DNA of 64,000 nt from Arion vulgaris. Its lineage: Eukaryota > Mollusca > Gastropoda > Stylommatophora > Arionidae. The stretch lies in the NCBI GenBank assembly GCA_020796225.1, contig CM036764.1:24298233-24362232 (forward strand), in the 5' to 3' direction. Of the stretch, positions 44,277-54,759 are shown in pieces (positions within the stretch are counted from its first letter, which is position 1; every line of letters begins with the position of its first letter). The notes under the pieces were generated by a model. That model searched no databases and was not told the DNA's origin. It saw only the letters and a program-made list of their open reading frames with translations. The translations under genes and the position numbers were made by a program.

Positions 44277-44690
44277 TTGACTGATTAATATGACCATCAT
44301 CATTGCACTTCGGTTAGTAACCATGTGTGCTCCGATCTCTTTCTTACACGGGAAGATCTCAGCGACAATGCACAATCTCGGTAGTTCAGGGGATGGTCTC
44401 CGATGTAATATAGAAGCTAATGAAAATATTGTGTAGGACTTTAATTTATGTAAACTTAGTAATAAACTTTTCACAGACAGCGGCTTTTTAAAAACCTGCT
44501 CTTCTTGATTTTGAACGGCCAATGGTTCTTTTACGAACTCAACATGAACACTGGACTTAAGTTTTATCGTCCGTCTCCGATAGGACTACGAGCTCGATCT
44601 GACCTACCCTGAGATCAGGGATCTCTGGAAAAATACCCTGATCGCTCCACTTTTCGAATCAAGGATAAATTAAGGAATGCCGTATTTACC
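44277..44690 (-). mobile_element. Repeat R2, long copy, minus strand
   Basis: It begins TGACTGATTAATATGACCATCATCATTGCACTTCGG (reversed 3' end) and runs through TTACACGGGAAGATCTCAGCG, AATGGTTCTTTTACGAACTC and CGTCCGTCTCCGATAGGACTACGAGCTCGATCTGA to ATCTCTGGAAAAATACCC. It adjoins R1 copy 4. Confidence 0.75.
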
Positions 44691-44784
44691 TTGTATTTTT
44701 CTGTGACCAAAGTGGACGCAATGGCTGATAGGTCAACATCACGCGATCACTTTACCCTCAGTGTTTCTCAGAAATGAAAGAGTA

Positions 44785-45907
44785 GAGAAATGAAAAAAGA
44801 GAAATGGAAGAAGTGGAGAAATGGGAAAAAGTTAGAGAAATGGAAGAAGTGGAGAAATGGGAAAAAGTTAGAGAAATGGAAGAAGTGGAGAAATGGGAAA
44901 AGTTAGAGAAATGAAAAAGTTAGAGAAATGGAAGAAGTTAGAGAAATGGAAGAAGTTAGAGAAATGGAAGAAGTTAGAGAAATGGAAGAAGTTAGAGAAA
45001 TGGAAGAAGAAGAGAAATGAAGATAGAGAAATTGAAAAAGTTAGAGAAATGGAAGAAGTTAGAGAAATGGAAGAAGAAGAGAAATGAAAAAGTTAGAGAA
45101 ATGGAAGAAGTTAGAGAAATGGAAGAAGTTAGAGAAATGGAAGAAGTTAGAGAAATGGAAGAAGTTAGAGAAATGGAAGAAGAGAAATGGAAGAAGAAGA
45201 GAAATGAAGATAGAGAAATTGAAAAAGTTAGAGAAATGGAAGAAGTTAGAGAAATGGAAGAAGTTAGAGAAATGGAAGAAGTTAGAGAAATGGAAGAAGA
45301 AGAGAAATGAAGAGAGTAGAGAAATGGAAAAAGTAGAGAAATGGAAAAAGTAGAGAAATGGAAAAAGTAGAGAAATGAGAAAAGAGAAATGGAAAAAGTT
45401 AGAGAAATGGAAGAAGAAGAGAAATGAAAAAAGTTAGAGAAATGGAAGAAGTTAGAGAAATGAAAAAGTTAGAGAAATGGAAGAAGTTAGAGAAATGGAA
45501 GAAGTTAGAGAAATGGAAGAAGTTAGAGAAATGGAAGAAGTTAGAGAAATGGAAGAAGAAGAGAAATGAAACAAGTTAGAGAAATTGAAGAAGTTAGAGA
45601 AATGGAAGAAGTAGAGAAATGGAAGAAGTAGAGAAATGAAAAAAGAGAAATGGAAAAAGTTAGAGAAATGGAAGAAGTAGAGAAATGAAAGTAGATAAAT
45701 GGAAGAAATAGAGAAATGGAAGAAATAGAGAAATGAAAAGAGTAGAGAAATGGAAAAAGTAGAGAAATGGAAGAAGTAGAGAAATGAAAAGAGTAGAGAA
45801 ATGGAAAAAGTAGAGAACATGGAAAAAGTAGAGAAATGGAAAAAGTAGAGAAATGGAAAAAGTAGAGAAATGGAAAAAGTAGAGAAATGGAAAAAGTAGA
45901 GAAATGG
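44785..45907. repeat. GA-rich 15-18-bp minisatellite (TTAGAGAAATGGAAGAAG)
   Basis: Units of TTAGAGAAATGGAAGAAG, TAGAGAAATGGAAAAAG and GAAATGAAGATAGAGAAATTG are mixed. One block (AGAAATGAAGATAGAGAAATTGAAAAAG plus following units) recurs near 45010 and 45200. It gives open frames on both strands (KLEKWK, REMEEV, FLYFFHFS) that are repeat artefacts. Confidence 0.95.
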
Positions 45908-46715
45908 ACGTATGAGGCCATCGACGTTATTTTCATGTCATCTTCTTTATGCTGTATGTATAGCGTGCTGTTTGACTGACGAACTTCTCTGAGGCTTCCA
46001 ACGGTTGAATGCAAATCGTTAACACAATTTGCTGGACGATGTTTCCATAGAAAATGCCAGCGTGTAATTTTGTCCTTAACTACGTGGAGGTTGTGAGACA
46101 ACTTCCTATTCACTCACTGGACTCTCCCATATACTCATGTTTGATTGCGTAAACTTTCTGCTAAATTAGTCTCTGAGGAAACTCTCTATTGCATGCGTAA
46201 GCAATGAAAGGTGTTTTGTGTATGCAGTCAGTCGCTCTATTTCTCTATCCATTCCCCTTTCTCCATATCTCTCTATCTATCACTGCCTCTATCCGTCCAT
46301 TTCCATCCTTAAATCTCTCTCTCTTCACTATCTCCAATCTTATCTTTATTTTTATCTTGCTATCTCCTCTACTCTCATTCTCCCACCTCTTAGTTTCTCC
46401 ATCACTCCTTATTTCTCAATATATGTATTTTCATTAACTTCTATCCGTTCTTTCTATACACCATCTCTCTAATTACATCTATCCGTTCCCCCTCTACACG
46501 TCCATCTCCACCTCTCTAACTCTTTCCTCATTTCCCCAATAGCACTGTATATCTCCCACTACCCCTATCTCTCTCATTCCTCTCACTGTCTCTATCTCCC
46601 TGGACAAGAAAACCAACATAAGAATAGTGTTCTGGTATAGCAGGACTGTGTTTGAAAGAACTCAAGTAACCGAAGTGAATAAAAAGTAATATGAACTCAA
46701 GAGAAAACAAGGAAA
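45908..46715. other. Spacer, partly pyrimidine-rich
   Basis: 45908-46200 looks unique. 46230-46600 is rich in TCTC/TATC and CCATCT runs. No gene or repeat unit can be defined. Confidence 0.45.
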
Positions 46716-46938
46716 CATACTAATGTTGAGCAATGAACATAGTAAATAGGTAAACAAGGAAACATACTAATGTTGAGCAATGAACATAGTAAATAGGTAA
46801 ACAAGGAAACATACTAATGTTGAGCAATGAACATAGTAAATAGGTAAACAAGGAAACATACTAATGTTGAGCAATGAACATAGTAAATAGGTAAACAAGG
46901 AAACATACTAATGTTGAGCAATGAACATAGTAAACAGG
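46716..46938. repeat. 47-bp minisatellite, about 5 units
   Basis: The unit reads TAATGTTGAGCAATGAACAT, then AGTAAATAGGTAAACAAGGA and AACATAC. Units are essentially identical. Confidence 0.97.
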
Positions 46939-46954
46939 TAAATAGGTAAATAGG

Positions 46955-47268
46955 TAAACATTAGACAAGATAAACATTAGACAAGGTAAACATTAGACAA
47001 GATAAACATTAGACAAGGTAAACATTAGACAAGGTAAACATTAGACAAGGTAAACATTAGGCAAGGTAAACATTAGACAAGATAAACATTAGACAAGGTA
47101 AACATTAGACAAGATAAACATTAGACACGGTAAACATTAGACAAGATAAACATTAGACAAGACAAACATTAGACAAGGTAAACATTAGACAAGATAAACA
47201 TTAGACAAGATAAACATTAGACAAGGTAAACATTAGACAAGATAAACATTAGACAAGATAAACGCCGA
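46955..47268. repeat. 16-bp minisatellite, about 20 units
   Basis: Units of AAACATTAGACAAGRT follow directly after the 47-bp array, whose GTAAACA segment resembles the unit. G/A at the last-but-one base alternates irregularly. Confidence 0.96.
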
Positions 47269-47348
47269 GAAAAATTAAGGTAGTGGTTCATGTCAGCGGT
47301 TGGCAGGTTTTTTTTTCCTGGAAGTCTGAAATACTTATCTATTCAATC

Positions 47349-47640
47349 AATCAAGTGACATGCCTTCCGGCGTAGGCGATCATGTCTCGTTTCAACTCTC
47401 TTTGCTTGGTGCATGTAATCAGTTCTGACGTCGATCTTTTGTCGAACCATAATGCCAGGTCGTCTAACATCTTCTCCCTCTGTCTTCCACTATCTCTCCG
47501 TCCCTAAATTTTACCTGTAGTCACCAAACGTTCTAAACCTTCTCTTCGCATTATATGCCTGAAGAATCTTGTCTGATTATTATTCTTTTGATAAGGTTTC
47601 TCTGTGTGCAGGCCTGATTTAAAACCTCCACTTGTCTATT
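47349..47640 (-). pseudogene. LINE C-terminal fragment, second copy of the 13781-14218 family
   Basis: It is close to 13781-14090 at the nucleotide level (GGCGTAGGCGATCATGTCTC, CATCTTCTCCCTCTGTCTTCC, AACCTTCTCTTCGCATTATATG). It ends earlier on the N-terminal side and has small indels that break the frame. Confidence 0.8.
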
Positions 47641-47879
47641 GCCTTCATATATATATATAAGTTAGTAAAGAAATGCACATTAACACACAACATGTATTTG
47701 TAATTTCAACAAAATATTTCCCTCAGCATTTTCAGACCTTAGGGTATGTACCTGAAGTCACATCACTTCATATTACTATATATGCCTAGTTCGCAGGAGG
47801 TAGACGTGCCACTTCCTTTACTCACGTGTGGAACGTCGAGTGTAGGATTCAACCAACAAACCTCTTGTATCCGAGTGGG

Positions 47880-48020
47880 TATGCCAACGCTTATGCATTA
47901 CGCTAATCCGTCCCACGTTATCAGTTATATGAGGACTATATCATAGCACTCCGGACATGTCCCTAGGTGCTCCGATCTCTGCCACAGCAAATTCAGCAAC
48001 GTCCAGTGGCTCAACACGCC
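47880..48020 (-). pseudogene. RNase H-type LINE tail with zinc-knuckle-like end
   Basis: The minus strand encodes HWTLLNLLWQRSEHLGTCPE, then CYDIVLI. This aligns with KWTLGWLLQRRTEHEWECPM plus CHDV at 55530-55590. C..C spacing is kept. It is a short 3' fragment only. Confidence 0.7.
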
Positions 48021-48279
48021 AGTTCAATGTTGATTAATCAATCTCTTTGCATATTTAGTATGTCGTTCTTTTCGGGCTGCAACAATATTGATAACAATCC
48101 CACGTATTAGTCATTAGTGAATCTGCATGGACATAATTCTTGGAAATCACAACTGACACAGAAAAACTATTGTATGCTGTATGAGATAACAACCAGAAGT
48201 CCCTTAGAGTCTTACTTCTTTTTATGAAAAGGTTGGACAAGCACCTCATTGAATTAATAATTAATGAATAATTTCTCTC

Positions 48280-48440
48280 GTACGTAATACATTAGCATAG
48301 AACCTGCAAGCAATTGCTCCATACTGCTCTATCCGGGGCAAGTCGCTCAATCTCCTCCATGGATCTGAGACCGATATTTCTTGCCTCTCTCAGCAAAGTT
48401 CGTTTGAGGGTCTCCTTAGGTCGTCCTCTCTTTCTTGAAC
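48280..48440 (-). pseudogene. LINE C-terminal fragment (RSMEEIERLA family)
   Basis: The minus strand reads GRPKETLKRTLLREARNIGL, then RSMEEIERLAPDRAVWSNCL and QVL before the end near 48300. This is the better copy of the fragment at 34800-34935. Confidence 0.8.
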
Positions 48441-48539
48441 CCGTTGAATCCAACTTCAATGCCTGTTTTGATATTCTTTGATCATAATCTCATCGAATTG
48501 CACTCAAGAAATGGAAGGATCATGACAGTAAAATTAAAT

Positions 48540-48718
48540 GGAAACATGAAAAATCTACAATTAGCCAATGTTGCGCTACAAATTATCTTCACCATCTTCA
48601 TAATTACATCGGCGACCATCTTTGATGCTACGAAGTTCGTATACTGACGCTGAGATCTTACTTTGTAAGAAAGAGATTTCAGCACACATGGTTACTCACC
48701 GAAGTGCGATGATGATGG

Positions 48719-48765
<47 letters not shown>

Positions 48766-48766
48766 T
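48540..48766 (+). mobile_element. Repeat R2 copy with long (CAAT)n tail
   Basis: TTCACCATCTTCATAATTACATCGG, GCTACGAAGTTCGTATACTG and ACATGGTTACTCACCGAAGTGCGATGATGATGGT lead to 11 CAAT units (48721-48766). This shows the tail unit and the direction of the family. The 5' part is truncated. Confidence 0.85.
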
Positions 48767-49194
48767 AAATGTGTGAGAAAAGAAAACGACAGACACCATC
48801 TACGAAAGATTACAGAAAATAGTGGATAAACTAACATCCAAATGTTGTGTATATTATGGGATATCTAAATACGAAAGTAGAAAACATGATAAAGATAGAG
48901 AATTAATAATGGGAAAAGAGAAATATGCCAACATGAAGACAAACTGAGAGCTGCTAAACGATTTCTACTTAGATGTCTACTAATCATAGGAGGCACAAGT
49001 TTCACCCACAGAAATACATGAAAGTGTCCATTGATATTCCCAGATGGAAGAAACATCAACCAGATCGATCACTTTTTCATGATAAATATGAAATAGGCAA
49101 ACATGTTTTACTCAGAATTAGTTATGAGAGGTTCGGACGAGGCCATCTACCACCATCTTGTAGTGTGGCGCAATTACTACTCAATCTAATGGAA
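48767..49194. other. Probable decayed RNase H LINE sequence, not resolved
   Basis: No clear motif was found. It lies directly upstream of a recognised RNase H-type LINE fragment, so the right part may be its older coding sequence. Confidence 0.35.
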
Positions 49195-49830
49195 GCACAT
49201 ATGTAGACCAAAGTATAGTCAACGCATTACGCTCTTATTTATGTGATATGTGCGAGTATAAGACACTAGGACGAGTGCGAGAATTAGGAGTTAAAGTTTG
49301 GACATGACATACAGTGTGGTCTTCGTGGTAGAGAGAGAAGATATACAAATGAACTTCTCATGGGTTTGATTGATAAGATCATCATCGTTGCACTTGGGTG
49401 AGTAACCATGTGTGCTCCGATCTATTTCTCACTTACACAGGAATATTTCAGCTGCAGTCCACGAACTTCGTAGCAACAACGAGGGTCCCCGATATAATTT
49501 TGAAGATGGTGAAGACATTTTTGTAAGAATTTAATTTTGTTTTCCTAATGAATTTTGCCCCGGCTGCGACTTTCCAGCATGCTATTCTCGATTTTGAACT
49601 GCCAATGGTTTTTTTGCGTGCTCAAATTGAACACGGGACCTAACGTGTTATCGTCCGTCTCCGATAGGACTAGGAACTCGACCTGGCTTACACTGAGATC
49701 AAGCACTGCTGGAAAAATATACGGTGAGCAAGTGAACTTTGGCATGGTTACTGCAGTGGAGGACAGAGCATGCATGGAAATTCCCAATATGCCATGGCGT
49801 CTATCTCATAAAATAACAGCTAGCCCACCT
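49195..49830 (+). pseudogene. RNase H-type LINE 3' fragment, split by an R2 insertion
   Basis: 49250-49365 matches 55405-55512 (GAATTAGGAGTTAAAGTTTGGACATG, GTCTTCGTGGTAGAGAGAGAAGATATA, AACTTCTCATGGGT). 49720-49830 continues exactly where that left off, matching 55512-55605 (TACGGTGAGCAA, GGAGGACAGAGCA). The intervening 354 bp are R2. The coding frame is lost. Confidence 0.8.
49366..49719 (-). mobile_element. Repeat R2, minus strand, nested in LINE fragment
   Basis: The left edge TTTGATTGATAAGATCATCATCGTTGCACTT is the reversed tail. The body follows (GAACTTCGTAGCAACAACGAGG, GTGTTATCGTCCGTCTCCGATAGGAC) and the right edge is GCTGGAAAAAT. Both edges are fixed by the broken LINE around it. Confidence 0.85.
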
Positions 49831-49939
49831 TAATATTGGTCTTCTAAAAGTGACGGATATTGTCAACAAATACATTGTAAAAATAAAGTATAGATTTTAA
49901 GAGTTGGATGAAGAAAAGAGTCTTCTACAACAGAACATC

Positions 49940-50062
49940 AGGAAAGAAGGCGAGAGGAAGACCACGAAAAAGATGGTTAGATGGCATAGCAGAATCCTGT
50001 CAAAGAGCAAAAATAACAATCACACAAGCCACCAGAACAGAGCAAGACAAAAACAGAAAAGG
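49940..50062 (+). pseudogene. LINE C-terminal fragment (GRPRKRWLDGIAES)
   Basis: The + frame encodes KKARGRPRKRWLDGIAESCQ, then RAKITITQATRTEQDKNRKG and RHWATTR followed by a stop. This is a textbook LINE C-terminus. The last seven codons and stop are the first unit of the array that follows. Confidence 0.85.
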
Positions 50063-50388
50063 ACGACACTGGGCAACAACCCGGTAGCAGTGTGACGACA
50101 CTGGGCAACAACCCAGTAGCAGTGTGACGACACTGGGCAACAACCGGGTAGCAGTGTGACGACACTGGACAACAACCCGGTAGCAGTGTGACGACACTGG
50201 GCAACAACCTGGTAGCAGTGTGACGACACTGGGCAACAACCCGGTAGCAGTGTGACGACACTGGGCAACAACTCGGTAGCAGTGTGACGACACTGGGCAA
50301 AAACCCGGCAGCAGTGTGACGACACTGGGCAACAACCCGGTAGCAGTGTGACGATACTGGGCAACAACCCGGTAGCAGTGTGACGAAA
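50063..50388. repeat. 32-bp minisatellite spanning a LINE stop codon, about 10 units
   Basis: Units of ACGACACTGGGCAACAACCC plus GGTAGCAGTGTG lie exactly between the LINE coding end (RHWATTR-stop) and its AAAAAAGAAGAAGAAG tail at 50387. The related LINE at 42765 has only one copy of this segment. Minus frames over the array are artefacts. Confidence 0.96.
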
Positions 50389-50699
50389 AAAGAAGAAGAA
50401 GAAAGAAGATAAAGTTTGATTTTGAACAAGTCGACATACTTGACAAATGGAACTCGATCGTGAAGACTTATAAAGAGGTTACCAACATTATCATATGAAT
50501 AGCAAAAGAAAACAACAGGAATGGATAAGCATCCATACTGTGAAATACATTAAGGAAGGACATAAACAAACAAAAAATAAAACAAACTCGTAAATCAGAA
50601 ATAAGTTGTTAAAAAAAATAGTTTAAATTACAAAGGTATGCACATATCTAAATATAATACTTGAACGAGATGTCAGAAAAGATAGAATAAAAAGTAATG
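50389..50699. other. A-rich spacer
   Basis: It begins with the GAA-rich LINE tail; the remainder is A-rich and unassigned. Confidence 0.4.
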
Positions 50700-51238
50700 G
50701 ATAACTTGATGGAATCAACAGAAATTACATCGGAGACTCTCGTCGGAGCTAAGGAAATCGTGCACTGCCGCTGAGATCTTCCTGTGTACGAAAGATATCG
50801 AAACACACATGGCTCACAGCCACCTTTAGATAACTAGGCCAGACAACTGACCGCGGATTCCCTGACCTAGACCAGAAAAGGGGGCTGGAAATTACAGGTG
50901 TTTGATAGAACATTGCACGCTTTTTTGCAATTTTACTCAATTCTGTGAGTCATTTAGTGGTGAAAAATATTCATAATATTGATGTTCCTTATTGTTAAAC
51001 TTAACTTGTTGCATAATATAACTTCGAGTTAGCATTTTGTGTTGATTTTAAAATGAATTCGTCTATATACACCAATACTGGAATGCGAGGTCACGTGGTG
51101 TAGTTGTTGTCTGATTTCCCATAATTCTTACCTGAGTCCGAAGACCCATAAGTTTATAGTTGACTCTGCATGGCTACTCACCGATGTGCAATGGTGACGG
51201 TTCATTCATTCAATCAATCAATCAATCAATCAATCTTA
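50700..51238 (+). mobile_element. Repeat R2 copy split by MITE copy C
   Basis: The left part (50718-50814) has AATTACATCGGAGACTCTCGTCGG and GCTGAGATCTTCCTGTGTACG. The right part (51169-51238) continues with CATGGCTACTCACCGATGTGCAATGGTGACGGTTC and ends in (CAAT)n. The 354 bp in between are MITE M7 copy C. Confidence 0.8.
50815..51168 (+). mobile_element. MITE family M7, copy C
   Basis: The left end is CACAGCCACCTTTAGATAAC and the right end GTTTATAGTTGACTCTG. They are imperfect inverted repeats over about 26 bp. The flanks catggct at 50808-50814 and 51169-51175 are a perfect 7-bp target duplication. The interior has GATAGAACATTGCACGC, GAAAAATATTCATAATATTGATG and CGTCTATATACACCAATACTG as in copy A. 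Confidence 0.88.
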
Positions 51239-51309
51239 TAAAAAACTTATGTTTGTATCAGTGAATGATAACTATATGTGTATGATAAATTGAAGTATGT
51301 CATCATGCA

Positions 51310-51592
51310 CAGTGAGAGCCGCTGTAGCGTAGTTGTTAGTGAACTCGCTTCGCAAGGCTGGTGGTCTGGGTTCAGCTCCCGCAATGTGCGTGGAATTTTT
51401 CCCGACCGCGACGGCTCTCAGGTCGACCCAGCCTCAACTGGGTACCAGACATGCTCTGGGAAAGTAAAGGCGGCCGGCGTGATGCTGACCACATCACCCA
51501 TCGTGTGCCGACGGTCAATGAAAATACAGGCCTAACACTGTATTGACCTATATACCACGAGGTATGAAAGGGTTCCTTTTTTTTTTTTTTTT
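51310..51592 (+). mobile_element. tRNA-derived SINE, family 5, full head
   Basis: The tRNA-like head has GTAGCGTAGTTGTTAGTG as A-box region and GGTTCAGCTCC (51369-51379) as B-box. The body has CCCGACCGCGACGGCTCTC, TCAACTGGGTACCAGAC, GCCGACGGTCAATGAAAATAC and ACCACGAGGTATGAAAGGGT, and it ends in a T-run (51572-51592). An 85-codon frame through it is accidental. Only one copy was seen in this window. Confidence 0.75.
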
Positions 51593-52029
51593 AATCATGC
51601 ACAGTGTATGTTGTGATTCATTATGCATACGAACGAGAGACATACAAACAGCGAGACATATAGCGAGGGTTATTACAGATGGAGTTAGTGGCGCAATTCT
51701 CTGAAAGCAAGACCCTTGTTTATATGTGTGTCATCATGTCAGTGAGAACGCTCAACATGACGCAGTTAATTCTCTCTCTTCATTGTTTTGCTATCGGAGA
51801 TTCCCTGGCAATTGACGCAACTGAATTGATAACCTCATAGAATGTTCCAGTGTTCCTTGCCAGATTTCGTATACTGCTATTTGTATTAACTGCGGGCGGA
51901 AGCTACACATAACAGCTATCAGGCATTGGAGATGCCATTTTTTTTATTATTTCGAAGTGGGTGAAAAGGTCATGCGTTTAAGTTATTCCGTATCGGTTTT
52001 TGGGGGAGGGAAGTGGATAAATAAAAACA
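51593..52029. other. No recognised feature
   Basis: Unique-looking sequence. Confidence 0.4.
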
Positions 52030-52322
52030 AACTCAGGTAAATAGGTGTGTTATTTGAATACAAACTCAGATAAATAGGTGGACTAGAGGGACACACACAT
52101 ACTCAGGTATATAGGTGTGCTAGTTGGGCACAAACTAGGGGAAATGTGTAGGATAAATGGGCACAAACTCAGGTAGATAGGCTGGCTAGGTGGATACAAA
52201 CTCAGATAAATAGGTAGGCTGGGGGAGGGGGTTGAGAGACAGCCCACATTATACCTGAGTATGTGGATACAAAAGCAGGTAAATACATGGGATAGGTGCA
52301 CACAAACTCATGTAAATAGGTG
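52030..52322. repeat. About 32-34-bp minisatellite, left half
   Basis: Units read CAAACTCAGGTAAATAGGTG plus TGCTAGGTGAACA with length variation. The same array continues at 52618-52842, and a LINE fragment sits between. Confidence 0.9.
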
Positions 52323-52617
52323 TGCTAGATGAATAATATAATAATAATAATAAAGCCCATAACCCGTTAGGATCTTAAGGGTGTCACTGTTGAGACATCA
52401 GCACAAAAAGCACGCCACGAGTCTCTGTCTTCAACTCCTCGAGCGAGTGTGGAGAAACTCTGTCTTGACCAGCTCTTGATGTTGTCAACCCAGAATTTTC
52501 TCTGCCCTCCTTTCTTTCTTTCACCCTCAACTGTTCCCTGTATGATAGTCTTGGAGAGTGAGCCATGTCTCATTACATGCCCGAACCACGCAAGTTTACA
52601 CCTTTTCACGATTGTCA
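52323..52617 (-). pseudogene. LINE C-terminal fragment inserted in the minisatellite
   Basis: The minus strand encodes VKRCKLAWFGHVMRHGSLSK, then GERKKGGQRKFWVDNIKSWS and a WRAFCADVS end before a stop. An (ATA)n stretch at 52332-52352 is its tail. It is cut on the N-terminal side right at the array. Confidence 0.85.
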
Positions 52618-52842
52618 CATAGGTGTGCTAGGTAGTCACAAACTCATTTAAATATATGTGCTAGGTGGACACAAACTCAGGTAAATAGGTGTGCTAGGTA
52701 GTCACAAACTCAGGTAAATATGTGTGCAGGTGAACACAAACTCAGGTAAATATGTGTGCTAGGTGAACACAAACTCAGGTAAATATGTGTGCAGGTGAAC
52801 ACAAACTCAGGTAAATATGTGTGCTAGGTGAACACAAACTCG
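52618..52842. repeat. About 32-34-bp minisatellite, right half
   Basis: The same unit as at 52030, more homogeneous here, with GTGTGCAGGTGAACACAAAC and GTGTGCTAGGTGAACAC alternating. Confidence 0.93.
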
Positions 52843-53582
52843 TGAGCTATTTATAATGCTTTTAATGCATACACATATTCTCAACCATGTCAACTAATCA
52901 TCATCATGTGCTCGTAGACACATATATTCGTAGACAGTCATGTCTAGCTATCTTATGACAGTCCTTGGTCATGTCCCTGATACAAGGCAGTAGGTTACCA
53001 CGAAGATAAAGATTGGAGGATAAACATTACCTGAATAAAAAAAAAATCCTACAATGAAAGAGATAGAGAAGAAAAAGACAAGTATAAATAAGTCACCACC
53101 GACCAGCAACATTTTCTTATGAAGACTAAAGACCAACAAATGAGCGATTACATTCCTACTTCTGAACCTGTTTAGCTCGGATCAACTTGTACAGCTTCTT
53201 AAGAACGCTCGTCACCTGCTCTCTCGCCAGTAATTATGAGGCTTCTATCGTCTGAGCTGAAAGAAGTTGAAGAATTGATGAGTTTTCTTTGAATACAAGT
53301 GTTGTAGCTTCTAGCAGCAACCATTAGAAAAGCCCATTTTGTACTAAGAACTACTCTTAACCTTAATGAACTGGCTTCTCCACTAGGAGTTAATTCTCAT
53401 TGGTTTTTTTTTGTGTGTTAGCAACACGCCTAAATATAAACCACAGTTGTTCTTAGATTGAAAGTGCATATTTTTGTTTTTCTATTGATAGTCACAATAT
53501 ACTAAGTCTATGGTATCGAAGATTTATCAGTTTTGTGTAGAATCACATCCAGTGTAATTTGAAACCTTGTGTCTTCATTAAC
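52843..53582. other. No recognised feature
   Basis: 740 bp of unique-looking sequence without an open frame of interest. Confidence 0.4.
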
Positions 53583-53928
53583 TGGACACTTTATGGTTAC
53601 GTGAGACGGATTAGCTGGAAGTTGAAAGGTGAGAGAGACGGATTAGTTGGGGGTTGAAAGATGAGGAAGAAGAGACGGATTAGTTGGGAGTTGACAGGTA
53701 AAGAAGAAGGGACGGATTAGTTGAGAGTTGAAAGGTGAAGAAGAAGGGACGGATTAGTTGAGAGTTGAAAGATGAAGAAGAAGGGACGGATTAGTTGGGA
53801 GTTGAAAGGTGAAGAAGAAGGGACGGATTAGTTGAGAGTTGAAAGGTGAAGAAGAAGGGACGGATTAGTTGGGGGTTGAAAGGTGAAGAAGGGACGGATT
53901 AGTTGAGAGTTGAAAGGTGAAGAAGAAG
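53583..53928. repeat. 37-bp minisatellite, about 9 units
   Basis: Units of ACGGATTAGTTGAGAGTTGA plus AAGGTGAAGAAGAAGGG. The first two units lack the GAAGAA segment. Confidence 0.95.
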
Positions 53929-54135
53929 ACGAAAAATTGGATTAGAACAATGCGTGGAGTGTTGTAGATGATCGAATCTGACATACAAGAGTTGGGGGTT
54001 TATTTCCCCTCTCAAAGTTTCATAAGTAAGGATAGAAGTTGGTCCTTTAACCTCCTGCATACTTGGGTCTAGATATTGTAAGTGAAACAAACTTCACACC
54101 ATACGATCTGCAAGGGCTACGGAACATTGTCTGTC

Positions 54136-54572
54136 CATTACCACTTCTACTAGTTACTGTTGTTGCTACTGCTAGTTAGCGCTGTTGCTTCTGCTAGTTA
54201 CTGTTGTTGTTACTGCTAGTCAGCGCTGTTGCTTCTGCTAGTGCTGCTGCTGCTACTTACTGCTGTTGCTTCTGCTAGTGCTGCTACTGCTACGTACTGC
54301 TGTTGCTTCTGCTAGTGCTGCTACTGCTACTTACGCTGTTGCTTCTGCTAGTGCCGCTGCTACTGCTAGTTACCGCTACTGCTGCTAGTTACCGCTGTGC
54401 TTCTGCCAGTGCTGCTGCTGCTACTGCTAGTTACCGCTACTGCTGCTAGTTACCGCTGTTGCTTCTGCTAGTGCTGCTGCTGCTACTACTAGTTACCGCT
54501 GTTGCTTCTGCTAGTGCTGCTGCTGCTACTGCTAGTTACCGCTGCTGCTACTGCTAATTACCGCTTCTGCTT
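54136..54572. repeat. Degenerate CTGCTA/GTTGCT triplet repeat
   Basis: TGCTAGTTACCGCTGTTGCTTC and GTGCTGCTGCTACTG units of mixed lengths repeat here. 1-2-base slips prevent a long open frame. Confidence 0.93.
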
Positions 54573-54759
54573 CTTACGTGACGGTGATGGAAGTCTAATA
54601 ATGTTTTTATAGTAAATCCAGTTTCTGGTTATCCTCCCAATAATATAATAAATGGTCGGTTGTTACAACCGTAGTGACTACTACTACCACCACCACCACC
54701 ACATCTGCACAAATCCATAAATGAAAACAAGGGCGGGCGATTGAAGAGGTCGATCCTGG

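Noticed and set aside
44893..46113. Coiled-coil-like KLEKWKK/REMEEV protein and its antisense FHFS protein
   Set aside because: The GA-rich 15-18-bp repeat explains both strands; no unique coding part is attached.
51278..51546. 85-codon frame with a cysteine and tryptophan pattern
   Set aside because: It lies wholly within a tRNA-derived SINE.
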